In this document: positions 41,046-49,773 of the stretch, piece by piece
Numbering within the stretch: the first letter of the stretch is position 1
Layout of the letters: the number at the start of each line of letters is the position of its first letter
Origin: Candidatus Melainabacteria bacterium
Lineage (GTDB): Bacteria > Cyanobacteriota > Vampirovibrionia > Gastranaerophilales > Gastranaerophilaceae
Length of the DNA stretch: 53,465 nucleotides
Assembly: GCA_003258735.1 (NCBI GenBank)
Contig: QHME01000004.1
Coordinates: 1-53,465 of the forward strand
Direction of reading: 5' to 3'
Notes under the pieces: model-generated
Databases searched by the model: none
Told to the model about the DNA's origin: nothing
What the model saw: the letters and a program-made list of their open reading frames with translations, nothing else
Position numbers and translations under genes: made by a program

Positions 41046-42470
41046 TTATTTGCCAACAGCTGCTGTTGCAAGTTTTTCACCTGCCCACCATCCTGCGATA
41101 CCACCGGCAACACCGCCGATGAAACCGCCGACTGCAGTACCAACTCCCGGAACAACTGAACCAATAGCTGCACCAATGGCTGCGCCACCTTTAGCACCTG
41201 CCCATGCACCGCCGATAGCCGCACCGGTTTTGGCAGTTTGTTTAGCTGCGCCTTTTACGCCACCTTTTTTGTATGCTGAGTGGATATCAATAGCAGCAAC
41301 TGCGATAGCTAGCGGTTTAGCAACTTTTCCTGCTGCTCTCATTAGACCTTTAGTTGCGCCGGCTCCTTTGATTACTGCTTTTCCGCCTGCTTTTGCAAGA
41401 GCTTTAGCTTTGCCTGCGACTTTTGCACCAACTTTGGTTACTGTACCTGCTGCGCGTTTTACGCCACCAGCAAATACTTTTGCGCCTTTAGTTGCAGCGT
41501 GTGCAGCTTTAGATGCACCAGCTTTTAATGCTCCTTTAGCCTTTGTTGCAGCACTTGCAGCTTTAGATGCTCCTGCTTTCAATGCTCCTTTAGCTTTGGT
41601 AGCGGCACTTGCAGCTTTCGCACGAGCAAGTTTTGCTAATGCTTTTGCTTTTTCTGCAACTTTAGCACCTATGCTTGTAACTTTGCCTGTAGCCTTTTTA
41701 ACGACAACTTTACCTTTGGCAAGTCCTGCTTTGGCAGCATTCGCAGTTGCATTAGCGGCCTTTGTTGCACCTGTTTTAACGGCTTTGCCAGCTTTTTTAG
41801 CAGCATTTACTGCTTTGGTTGCACCTGTTTTTGCCAAATTTTTAGCTCTAGCTGCTGTACTTGCAGCTTTGGCTTTTGCTGTGTTTTTAGCTGCATTGGC
41901 TGCTGTTGCTGCTTTTGCAGCTTTCATTCGAGCAAGTCTTGCTAATGCTTTTGCTTTTTCTGCAACTTTTGTTCCCACTGCTGTTACTTTACCTTTTGCT
42001 GCAGTGATTCCATTTTTGATACCTGCTTTTGCTCTGCTTGCCAAAGTTCTAGCTTTAGCTACACCAGCTTTTGCTGCATTTTTAGCAATATTTGCGCCTT
42101 TTTTAGCTGCGGTTTTAACATGTGGAGCTGCAGCTTCAGCTGCTTTCAATGTAGCTGCGCCGACGATACCTGCGGTGATAACATCACCTTTAGTATATCC
42201 GGAGTCAGGTGTTTGAGGTTGAGCTGTAGGCACTGTCGTTGGTTTTGCAGGGGTGCTGTCACTGTGTTCAATTCCAAAACCTGGAACATTCATATCAATA
42301 TCTTCAGCACCTTTTGGCGCATCAGGTAATTTCAATATATCACCTTTCATGATAGAATTAGGGTGTTTCTTTAGTTCTGGGTTCAATTTTAATAACGTAT
42401 TTACGTCTGTACCATGAGCTTTGGCGATTCTGCTTAGATTGTCTCCGCCTTGAATTGTGTAATCTGCCAT
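41046..42470 (-). CDS. LysM protein with histone H1-like Ala/Lys repeats and glycine zipper
   Basis: 474 residues without a signal peptide. A LysM domain is at 3-48 (YTIQGGDNLSRIAKAHGTDV). After a Pro/Thr linker comes a region of about 270 residues (112-385) composed mainly of Ala, Lys and Gly, like histone H1 tails. In it KVTxxGxKVAxKAKAL recurs at about 161, 263 and 343, and an 18-residue unit (ATKAKGALKAGASKAASA) is tandemly repeated at 290-325. The C terminus (415-465) is a Gly/Ala zipper with GxxxG spacing ending in WWAGEKL, membrane-insertion-like. No known family covers the whole. Possible roles are a wall-linked DNA- or polyanion-binding protein or a secreted pore-former. It terminates at 40990-41022. 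Confidence 0.78.
   Translation of the reverse strand: MADYTIQGGDNLSRIAKAHGTDVNTLLKLNPELKKHPNSIMKGDILKLPDAPKGAEDIDMNVPGFGIEHSDSTPAKPTTVPTAQPQTPDSGYTKGDVITAGIVGAATLKAAEAAAPHVKTAAKKGANIAKNAAKAGVAKARTLASRAKAGIKNGITAAKGKVTAVGTKVAEKAKALARLARMKAAKAATAANAAKNTAKAKAASTAARAKNLAKTGATKAVNAAKKAGKAVKTGATKAANATANAAKAGLAKGKVVVKKATGKVTSIGAKVAEKAKALAKLARAKAASAATKAKGALKAGASKAASAATKAKGALKAGASKAAHAATKGAKVFAGGVKRAAGTVTKVGAKVAGKAKALAKAGGKAVIKGAGATKGLMRAAGKVAKPLAIAVAAIDIHSAYKKGGVKGAAKQTAKTGAAIGGAWAGAKGGAAIGAAIGSVVPGVGTAVGGFIGGVAGGIAGWWAGEKLATAAVGK
41507..41614 (-). repeat. 54-bp tandem duplication inside the LysM gene
   Basis: Two adjacent 54-nt units encode the same 18 residues with a few third-position changes (coordinates approximate). 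Longer, more diverged repeats surround it. Confidence 0.6.
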
Positions 42471-42900
42471 TTTTACTTCTCCTTATATCTTCGTTAAGCA
42501 CACATTGCTATATAGATATATAAAGTATATAAGTATTACGGAATTGCATGTGTGGACAGAGTTTTAAGGGAATAAATGACGGTGAACGTCAGAAGTGACA
42601 AGTGTTATAGGTGAAAATGATTTAACTTAACATTTGTTTACGTTCTTAATGTAATTCGGAGGGCTAGAAGTTAGGAAGGCAGGCTGTGACTGAAATAGCC
42701 ACTGAATTAAGTTCATTAACAAAAACTAATCAAATAAAATCATACTGTCAGAGTGCCTTAGTAACTTAGTATCATTTAGCTTAACCTTCTGCCCTTTTAA
42801 GAAACTATCCACTTTATTGATGATGTCAAAGTGGGGATTTTAGTATAAAATATTATAAAATTGAGAGTAATATATTCATTTTAAGAAGGTTTACAAAATT
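42471..42900. other. 430-nt divergent intergenic region
   Basis: Apart from AT-rich -10-like stretches near both genes, I see a CCACTTT/AAAGTGG hairpin (42809-42834) ahead of the helicase gene. The minus strand has a TACTTTATATA motif, as in the conserved upstream elements, but without their core. No ORF. Confidence 0.5.
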
Positions 42901-45900
42901 ATGTTACAAGAAGCAACAAAGGCATTGAATTCGGCATTTAATAACAGTTTTATTAAGAAATTGAGTCTATATCTTCATGATTGCGTGAGGGAAGAGGTTA
43001 AAAGTTCTACATTTAGAAATTTGAAGGGTGACAAGGATAATAAGTGGATTTTTCTAAAAGAGCAAGAATCTTTGTTGACTCAAGGGTTAGAGTATTTGAA
43101 ACTTGACGGCTCAAATCCGAATTTGACAGAATTGATGTTGCAAGGGGTTTCCAGCGCTCGAGACAAATATTTGATTTATGGTTATATGTTTTTGGTTGGG
43201 CGTAACGGAAAATCTCGTCGTCAAAATGAATTTCTTACTCCACTTTTGTATGTTCCTTGTAAACTAGAGCGAAATGGTGTTAATATAAACTGTATTTTGC
43301 AAGATGATGTATTGTCTCTAAATACAGGTGCATTGGCTGCACTTTTGAAAAAAGGTGAAGATGATGATGAAGTGGATTTGTTTTTGGAAGGTATTTTAGA
43401 TGTTGTTCCAGATGTTCCTATTACAAAGGAAAAGATGGATATTTTCTTGACTACGTTAAAATCATTGATTCCTGATATTGAAATTTCATCTGACCCAGCA
43501 TTGGATGTAGCTGAAGATAATGTTTCAAAAGACGAAACTTCAAATTTGTCTGATGTTCAAATCAATGGTGATAATTATGACGAAATTATAGATGATGAAA
43601 TTCAGGAACAAAAACAGAAAGCTGCAGTCGGAGATATAAAAAAGCTTACGGTAACATACCAAAGTGCAATTATTTTGACAAAAAGACCTGCAGTAACGGC
43701 AGGTGTATTGCATGAATTGATGCAAATTGCGGAAAAACCAAGCGGTGTTTTTCGCGAAACTACCCTAAGTGTTATAAATGATGAATACACACAATCTGTA
43801 GAGAAAAATTTTCCACTCAAAGATTCAGAGGGAGTATTTTATCCTATAACACCACTTGCATTGAGTGATTCGCAAGAACGAGTTATAAAAAATGTTGAAA
43901 ATAATAAATTGATTGCAGTTCAAGGCCCTCCAGGAACAGGTAAATCGCAAACAATTGTAAACCTTGTTGCACATTTGATTGCAAATGGTAAGACTGTGCT
44001 TGTTGCATCTCGTATGGATAAGGCGGTAGATGTTGTAGCTGACAGGTTAAATAACTTGGGCGCTCCATATTTAGCCTTGCGTGCAGGTAGGATGAATTAC
44101 CAAAAACAACTGAGCCTGCAATTGCAGGAACTTGTTTCAGGCAAATTTTCTTTAGATGATGATGTTGAAGATTATATTTTTGCAGATGTAAAAGATATGA
44201 GGCAACATTTAGACTGTTTGCATGAAACTGAGGCTAAGTGTGAAAAAATCATAAAACTTGAAAAAGACTGGCATGATTTGAAAACAGAAATTGCGCAGCA
44301 ATCTGCAACTGTTGGTGATATGGAATATATCAGACGTCCGCTCAAAAAATCAGAAATAGATAATATAAATGATGTAATAAAATCGCTGACTGAAAATATG
44401 GAAAAATCAGGATTTTTTGCATCTTTTGCCAATATGTCAAATATTCGTCAGTTGAAGAAAATTCTTGATTTGAGAGATTTTGAAGTTGAACCTGAAAATC
44501 TTGACAGGTTGAAGGTTGAACTTGATTTCATGACTCAAAAATGGAAGTTGCGCAAGATTGAATCTGATATTCAAAAAACAGGTAATCTTCATGTGATGAT
44601 GGAGCAAATTCGTCAAATGAAGAGAAAACAAGGAGTGCTTGCAGGCAATATTTTAAAAAGTACAAGGCGCGAAGCTTTAAAAGTTCTTTTGCGAGATGCG
44701 AAGAAAGTCAGAAGGATTAAAGTTCATTCAATGGCTTTGGTTGAGCGTAGAAAGAAAAAGTCTGACAGTATTATGGAAGAAGAAGATTTCAAACCGTTGT
44801 TGGATGCTTTCCCTTGTTGGTGTGTGACGACCTATGCCGTTTCAGATTCTCTACCGCTAAAACCTGGGATGTTTGATGTTGCAATAATTGATGAGGCATC
44901 TCAATGTGATATTGCAAGTTGTTTCCCTATAATGTACAGGGCAAAAAAGACAGTTGTTGTTGGTGATGATAAGCAGTTACCGCACTTGTCATTTTTAGAA
45001 AAAGCAAAAGAACAATCATTCTTGAGTCAATATGGTATTCCTGATAAATATCAATTGATGTGGAGGTTCAGAACCAATTCAATGTTTGATTTGGCAGATT
45101 ATTATTCAATTAATTCTGTTATGTTGGATGAACATTTTAGGAGTTTGCCACCAATTATTAATTTTTCAAACAAGGAATTTTATAACGATAGAATTCGTGT
45201 AATGCGTAAGGATTCTTCTGATGATGTTGTTATTGATATGGTTAAAGTTCCTGATGGCAAAGTTGATATGGATGCGACAAGAAACCTTCCTGAAATTGAA
45301 TCTTTGGTTAAAACTTTACATGAAATTATTATTGATGATGAAAGAAAAAATCCGGAAAAACCTGTTACTATTGGAATTATTTCTCCGTTTAGGGCACAGG
45401 TTGAGCAGTTGAAAATATCTGTTCCAAAGGTTCTATCTGATTATATGATTAAAAAACACAAAATTGAGATTGGTACAGCGCATACATTTCAAGGGGATGA
45501 ACGTGATATTATCTTGATGTCGTGGGCATTTGCGAATAATTCATATCCGCAAAGTATTACATTTTTACAAAAGCCTAATTTGTTCAATGTTGCAATCACT
45601 CGTGCAAAAAATAAATGTATAAACTTTGTTTCTCATGATTTAGAAACTATGCCGGATGGACATTTTAGGCACTATGTTTCTTATTTGAAAGAGTATAAAG
45701 AACGTAAAGAAGCCCTAAAAAATAATGAAATTGATGAAAATATTTATAAAAATTCATTAGAAAGAGAAGTTGCTGATGCTATTCGCAAACTTGAACATAA
45801 AGTCTGTGCAGGGGTAGAAATCGCAGGCTTGAGTGCGGATTTGGTTGTGGATGATAAATTTATTATTGAAGTTGATGGTATGGAAGATAATAAAAAACTT

Positions 45901-46029
45901 CATCACATGTCAAATATGAAAAAGCAAGCAATATTAGAGCGTTGCGGATTTAAGGTTAAACGTATAACTTACCGAGAATGGCAATATTCAGCAAAAGCTT
46001 GTCTTGATAGAGTTTTGACTATTGAATAA
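42901..46029 (+). CDS. Upf1-like SF1 helicase with C-terminal nuclease-like domain
   Basis: 1042 residues. An N-terminal domain of about 320 residues is of no family I can name. The helicase core has Q-motif-like LSDSQERVIKN, Walker A GPPGTGKS (342-349), Walker B DEASQ (664-668), GDDKQLP (688-694), DEHFRSLPPI, GTAHTFQGDE and NVAITRAKNK, i.e. Dna2/NAM7/Upf1 type. A long helical insert (about 420-620) splits RecA1. The C terminus has GLSADLVVDDKFIIEVDG, a D-...-E-x-D nuclease core of the Vsr/DUF559 kind, then KRITYREW. The layout recalls helicase-Vsr proteins known from phage defence; repair is the alternative. AAGAAGG upstream; single gene. Confidence 0.85.
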   Translation: MLQEATKALNSAFNNSFIKKLSLYLHDCVREEVKSSTFRNLKGDKDNKWIFLKEQESLLTQGLEYLKLDGSNPNLTELMLQGVSSARDKYLIYGYMFLVGRNGKSRRQNEFLTPLLYVPCKLERNGVNINCILQDDVLSLNTGALAALLKKGEDDDEVDLFLEGILDVVPDVPITKEKMDIFLTTLKSLIPDIEISSDPALDVAEDNVSKDETSNLSDVQINGDNYDEIIDDEIQEQKQKAAVGDIKKLTVTYQSAIILTKRPAVTAGVLHELMQIAEKPSGVFRETTLSVINDEYTQSVEKNFPLKDSEGVFYPITPLALSDSQERVIKNVENNKLIAVQGPPGTGKSQTIVNLVAHLIANGKTVLVASRMDKAVDVVADRLNNLGAPYLALRAGRMNYQKQLSLQLQELVSGKFSLDDDVEDYIFADVKDMRQHLDCLHETEAKCEKIIKLEKDWHDLKTEIAQQSATVGDMEYIRRPLKKSEIDNINDVIKSLTENMEKSGFFASFANMSNIRQLKKILDLRDFEVEPENLDRLKVELDFMTQKWKLRKIESDIQKTGNLHVMMEQIRQMKRKQGVLAGNILKSTRREALKVLLRDAKKVRRIKVHSMALVERRKKKSDSIMEEEDFKPLLDAFPCWCVTTYAVSDSLPLKPGMFDVAIIDEASQCDIASCFPIMYRAKKTVVVGDDKQLPHLSFLEKAKEQSFLSQYGIPDKYQLMWRFRTNSMFDLADYYSINSVMLDEHFRSLPPIINFSNKEFYNDRIRVMRKDSSDDVVIDMVKVPDGKVDMDATRNLPEIESLVKTLHEIIIDDERKNPEKPVTIGIISPFRAQVEQLKISVPKVLSDYMIKKHKIEIGTAHTFQGDERDIILMSWAFANNSYPQSITFLQKPNLFNVAITRAKNKCINFVSHDLETMPDGHFRHYVSYLKEYKERKEALKNNEIDENIYKNSLEREVADAIRKLEHKVCAGVEIAGLSADLVVDDKFIIEVDGMEDNKKLHHMSNMKKQAILERCGFKVKRITYREWQYSAKACLDRVLTIE

Positions 46030-46032
46030 ATT

Positions 46033-47037
46033 CTATCGGTCATAATGTTTTTCAATGTAATGAGGGTCAGGATCATATCTTCTTTTGTAGGTGTTGATTT
46101 CGTCCCTCATTCCTGATATTTGGATAATTTCTTTGAAAAGTTTGTTTACAAATTCGTGGTCTTTTTTCGGTAAATATTGAGGGGATAAAGACATTGAAAT
46201 GATTTCAGGTTTGATGTTTTTATCTTTTATTGTTTTAAAAATGTCATAGAATGTGTTTGAAATTCCTGTTGGAGTTTTGTTGATTTTGAAGTCATCAACT
46301 GTGTCAAATCCGGAATTGCTAGTGTAATCTGCATCAATACTCAAAAATACCTTTTTGCCATTAAAGTCGGGCAAAGTTTCTTTTGTGCAAGTTATGATTT
46401 TGATTTTTTTGTATTTATATTTTTTCTTAAAGAAAAGGTTGTTTATTTGTTCATTTCGAGAGTGTTCATTTATAACACCGTCTCTTAAATTTACTAAAAA
46501 TTCTTGCGGATATGCTTTTTTGTAAAGTGGATTAAAAACAAAATATAGCCATGGAACATCATCGTTTAAAGAGTTTCCGTATAGCGGAACTGCGTTTTCT
46601 ATGTTTGAAAAATCATTTTCTGCAAACAGTGTCTGTAATGAAGGTTTGTTGGACTCCTCATTCGGCATTACCCAATATAGTTCTTTTAAATTTGGATTTT
46701 TTACAAACAATTCATTAATCCAACTTTCAACTCCTGCAGCATCTTGTTCCATTACCGGATAGTTCAAATATACATCACTGTGCGTATCAAAATTTATTAT
46801 AATTTCAGGGAATTTTATTCCCTTTTTTACTGCGTATTCAGCAACATCAAGTGCTTGATTGTGGTCAGTGTTTGCATCAATCAGTTTTGTGTCTTGGGTA
46901 ATTTCTTTTATTAAAGGTGTTAAATCTTTTGGCTTTTCAGTGGCTTTTTTCGGAAAGTTAAATGCCAAAGCTCCAACAACTCCGACAAGTAAAATTACAG
47001 ATAAGACAGTTATATTTTTTTTGATTTTTATATCCAA
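46033..47037 (-). CDS. Membrane-anchored arginase-fold/UPF0489-like protein
   Basis: 334 residues with one N-terminal membrane anchor (about 9-27, TVLSVILLVGVVGALAF) and the rest exported. IINFDTHSDVYL gives D-x-H-x-D, and KVFLSIDADYTSNSGFD gives S-x-D-x-D, the two metal-binding motifs of the arginase/deacetylase fold. Their spacing and the remaining sequence resemble UPF0489-type proteins rather than true arginases. Substrate unknown. GGAGG ribosome site; TATAAT at 47070-47075 (minus). It converges on the helicase gene with 3 nt between. Confidence 0.55.
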   Translation of the reverse strand: MDIKIKKNITVLSVILLVGVVGALAFNFPKKATEKPKDLTPLIKEITQDTKLIDANTDHNQALDVAEYAVKKGIKFPEIIINFDTHSDVYLNYPVMEQDAAGVESWINELFVKNPNLKELYWVMPNEESNKPSLQTLFAENDFSNIENAVPLYGNSLNDDVPWLYFVFNPLYKKAYPQEFLVNLRDGVINEHSRNEQINNLFFKKKYKYKKIKIITCTKETLPDFNGKKVFLSIDADYTSNSGFDTVDDFKINKTPTGISNTFYDIFKTIKDKNIKPEIISMSLSPQYLPKKDHEFVNKLFKEIIQISGMRDEINTYKRRYDPDPHYIEKHYDR

Positions 47038-47163
47038 AATATCCTCCGACTTTTTTATTGTATGTACAAATTATACTGTCGTCAAATCGTGTATTAATTT
47101 TACAAAACTTATTTTTCAGATAAGATATAACTATATATTTGAAATACAAGAGGTTTAGCGATA

Positions 47164-48492
47164 ATGAAAAAGGTTTATATAGAGACAATGGGATGTCAGA
47201 TGAATAAGTCAGATACTGAACGTATGTTTGGTATGCTTTCAAATTTCGGATACGAAGAAACTGATGAACCAAAAAGTGCGGATTTGTTGATGGTTAATAC
47301 CTGTTCAATCAGACAGTTGAGTGAAGATAAGGCATTCAGTTTGATTGGAACTTGGGGTAAATGGAAAAAAACACGTCCGGAATTAAAAATCGGTTTTTGT
47401 GGATGTGTTGCTCAACAAAAAGCTGAAGAAATTTTTAAACGTGCTCACTATGTAGACTTTGTTTTGGGAACTCATAAAATTTATTCACTACCTGATATTA
47501 TCAAAAAAATCAACGCAGGCGAAAAGGTTTGCGAATGTGAAGAAACAAACGCAACAGAGGATGAAAAAGCTGTTAATTTTGAAATCAATAGAGTAAAATC
47601 TGTTAATGCTTGGATTCCGATTACGGAAGGTTGTAACAATTTCTGTACTTATTGTATAGTTCCTTACACAAGAGGTCGTGAACGTTCAAGATTACCGGAA
47701 ACTATTTTAAAAGAAGTTAAAGATGCACTAAATTCAGGTTTTAAAGAAATTACACTTTTGGGACAAAATGTCGATAGTTATGGTAAAGATTTCAAGGATA
47801 AAAATTACCGACTTGCAGATTTGCTCAGAGATGTAAATGCAATTGAGGGTAAATTTAGAATCCGCTTTGTTACATCATATCCAACAGATATAACAGATGA
47901 ACTAATTAAAACCGTCGTTGAATTAGACAAAGTTTGTGAATACTTTCATATTCCTATGCAGTCAGGTAGTACAGAAGTTTTGAAAAAGATGAACCGTCGT
48001 TATGATAGAGAAACTTATTTCAAAATAGCAAACAAGGTTCGTGAAATGGTTCCTGATGTTACTATAACCAGTGATTTTATTGCTGGTTTTCCTGGAGAAA
48101 CTGAAGAACAGTTTGTTGAAACATTGACTGCAATGGAAGAAATTGGATTGGATTATTCAAATACCGCTGCATATTCTCCTCGTGAGAAAACTGTTGCTGC
48201 AAAATGGGTGGACAAGTTTATTGACGAAGATACAAAATTCGAACGTTTAGCAAGGTTGAACGAACAAAATAGAAAATGTTGTCTTGCATCAAATAAAAAA
48301 TTTATCGGTCGCGAGATGGAAGTTCTTATTGAAAACTTTGAAAATCACAAAGGTAAAAATGTAATTACTGGTAGGACAAGAAATAATAAAATCGTTCACA
48401 TTCCTTATGATGAGGATTTAACAGGTGAATTTGTCAACGTAAAAATAACAGGTGTAAAAACTTGGTATTTGAATGGAGAAATGATAAAGTAA
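47164..48492 (+). CDS. miaB: tRNA-2-methylthio-N6-isopentenyladenosine synthase
   Basis: Radical SAM methylthiotransferase acting on A37 of tRNAs. Auxiliary-cluster Cys are C11 (TMGCQMN), C47 (NTCSIR) and C81 (GCVAQ). The radical-SAM motif is C157-NNF-C161-TY-C164. SDFIAGFPGETEEQF and a C-terminal TRAM domain (GREMEVLIENFENHKGKNVI) complete the 442-residue standard form. AGAGG 11 nt before the ATG. It is divergent from the arginase-like gene. Confidence 0.96.
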   Translation: MKKVYIETMGCQMNKSDTERMFGMLSNFGYEETDEPKSADLLMVNTCSIRQLSEDKAFSLIGTWGKWKKTRPELKIGFCGCVAQQKAEEIFKRAHYVDFVLGTHKIYSLPDIIKKINAGEKVCECEETNATEDEKAVNFEINRVKSVNAWIPITEGCNNFCTYCIVPYTRGRERSRLPETILKEVKDALNSGFKEITLLGQNVDSYGKDFKDKNYRLADLLRDVNAIEGKFRIRFVTSYPTDITDELIKTVVELDKVCEYFHIPMQSGSTEVLKKMNRRYDRETYFKIANKVREMVPDVTITSDFIAGFPGETEEQFVETLTAMEEIGLDYSNTAAYSPREKTVAAKWVDKFIDEDTKFERLARLNEQNRKCCLASNKKFIGREMEVLIENFENHKGKNVITGRTRNNKIVHIPYDEDLTGEFVNVKITGVKTWYLNGEMIK

Positions 48493-48543
48493 GTTTGAAT
48501 GAACTAACACAAAAATTGACTGTTAAGAAATGTAAGTATAAGT

Positions 48544-48570
48544 TTGAAGTGGCTAAAACTCGGATATAAT
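48544..48570 (+). promoter_or_regulatory. Promoter-like sequence facing a repeat
   Basis: TTGAAG-N15-TATAAT (or TTTGAA-N16) on the plus strand, behind miaB and before a decayed family A repeat; no plus-strand gene follows for 440 nt. Confidence 0.35.
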
Positions 48571-48582
48571 GCCTTTATGATA

Positions 48583-48637
48583 TTTTAATTTGTGCGTTTA
48601 TTATTCGCGCAAATTTTCTAAGCTTTTTTAATGACGT
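48583..48637. repeat. Decayed family A repeat
   Basis: GTGCGTTTATTATTCGCGCA hairpin tip and AAATTTTCTAAGCTT arm match the reverse of the 28668 copy (about 14 of 17 in the tip). The outer arm is eroded to TTTAATGAC. Confidence 0.55.
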
Positions 48638-48664
48638 TTGGTATTGCTGTGCTGACTTTCAAAT

Positions 48665-48886
48665 TTACAAAACAAATTCGACAAGGTTTTTGACTTCCAA
48701 ATCAAGTGCGGTGGCAATTTTATTCAATGTTGTGAATTTTATATCTGTTGTTCCACATTCAATTGTACTGATGGAGCGCATGTTCATATTGGCAAGTTCT
48801 GCCAACTTCTCTTGTGATAGATGTCTGCGTACCCTTTCGTATCTGATTTTGTTGCCTAATTTTAATAACAATTCCCTGTCGTCCAT
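48665..48886 (-). CDS. XRE-family regulator, divergent to prepilin 3
   Basis: A 73-residue single helix-turn-helix protein (LSQEKLAELANMNMRSISTI, then FTTLNKIATALDLEVKNLVE). TATAAT ends 6 nt before the ATG without a ribosome site, as in the other XRE gene of the window. It is divergent from prepilin 3, whose TTGACA promoter lies between. The 126-bp spacer has short palindromic pieces (GTATA...TATAC near 48930-48950) that could be its operator. Confidence 0.9.
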   Translation of the reverse strand: MDDRELLLKLGNKIRYERVRRHLSQEKLAELANMNMRSISTIECGTTDIKFTTLNKIATALDLEVKNLVEFVL

Positions 48887-48892
48887 TCCAAT

Positions 48893-48898
48893 ATTATA
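48893..48898 (-). promoter_or_regulatory. -10 box of the XRE gene
   Basis: TATAAT with 6 nt to the ATG on the minus strand. Confidence 0.55.
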
Positions 48899-48963
48899 AG
48901 TATTTAGTTAGGATTTTCTATGTATGGCGAATGGTATATATGATTTATACTACATAAAAATGA

Positions 48964-48992
48964 TTGACAGGTGCTAAAAGTTTCTGTATGCT
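48964..48992 (+). promoter_or_regulatory. Promoter of prepilin 3
   Basis: TTGACA (48964-48969), 17-nt spacer, TATGCT (48987-48992), about 20 nt before the ATG, with AAAGGAG between. Confidence 0.65.
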
Positions 48993-49012
48993 AAATTCAA
49001 AAGGAGAATGAA

Positions 49013-49771
49013 ATGAAGAAGAAATTGTTCTGTTTTAATTTAGCTGAAGGTGTTACGCACTCAGGTATACTTCCAATAAAAGCCAAGTTTGGTTTCACTT
49101 TGGCTGAGGTATTAATCACGCTTGGTATTATTGGGGTTGTTGCAGCAATGACTATACCAAATCTTATAAACAACTACAAAGCTCACAGGTTGCGTTCACA
49201 GTTTTTGAAATCATATTCTACAGTTCAGCAGGTATTAAAACAAATGGAAGCTGATGATGTATCACTAGATATTTCAACTTACAAAGAAAATGCATCATTT
49301 TACAAAACATTTATGAAATATCTTCAAGCTCCTTTTGATTGTGGATATGCGGAATCTATCAAGAATAGTCCTTGTTATCACTATATCCCAAACGGAACAG
49401 ACAATGCAAAACCTTACGTCTCACTTGATGGTTCGACTGTTAGTGGAAATTGGTTTGATGATGGACAAATTGCACTTCAAGACGAAACATTATTATTATT
49501 TGAAAACCCAAAATCCTTTGCCAATAATATTTGGATTACGGTTGATCTGAACGGTTATAACAACAAACCAAATAAGTGGGGTTATGACTTATTTACGTTT
49601 CAATTTATAGATGGCGAACTTAAAACCATGGGTGCACAAGGGACTACTTATACTGACATGTCACGATATTGCAATCTCGAAACCACAAATGTAATGAATG
49701 GAATTGCTTGTGCTCAAAAAGCCAAAGAGGATTCTGAATATTTTAAGAAGTTAATTAAAAAAGTAAAGTGA
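49013..49771 (+). CDS. Type IV prepilin-like protein 3
   Basis: Prepilin leader G27/FTLAEVLITLG (E32 at +5), hydrophobic helix, then MTIPNLINNYKAHRLR. The globular region has D-LNG-YNN-KPN-KWG-YD followed by FTFQF, and Cys residues near the C terminus (RYCNLETTNVMNGIAC). The leader repeats the FNLAEG motif at 8-13, exactly 14 residues before G27. 252 residues, AGGAG ribosome site, own TTGACA promoter, divergent XRE regulator. It ends 2 nt before the converging pheA. It is a minor pilin or pseudopilin whose assembly machinery lies elsewhere. Confidence 0.86.
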   Translation: MKKKLFCFNLAEGVTHSGILPIKAKFGFTLAEVLITLGIIGVVAAMTIPNLINNYKAHRLRSQFLKSYSTVQQVLKQMEADDVSLDISTYKENASFYKTFMKYLQAPFDCGYAESIKNSPCYHYIPNGTDNAKPYVSLDGSTVSGNWFDDGQIALQDETLLLFENPKSFANNIWITVDLNGYNNKPNKWGYDLFTFQFIDGELKTMGAQGTTYTDMSRYCNLETTNVMNGIACAQKAKEDSEYFKKLIKKVK

Positions 49772-49773
49772 GT

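Noticed and set aside
41023..42216. 397-codon plus-strand ORF, Ala/Pro-rich
   Set aside because: It is the antisense shadow of the Ala/Lys repeats of the LysM gene: the biased codons leave the opposite frame open. It has no ribosome site.
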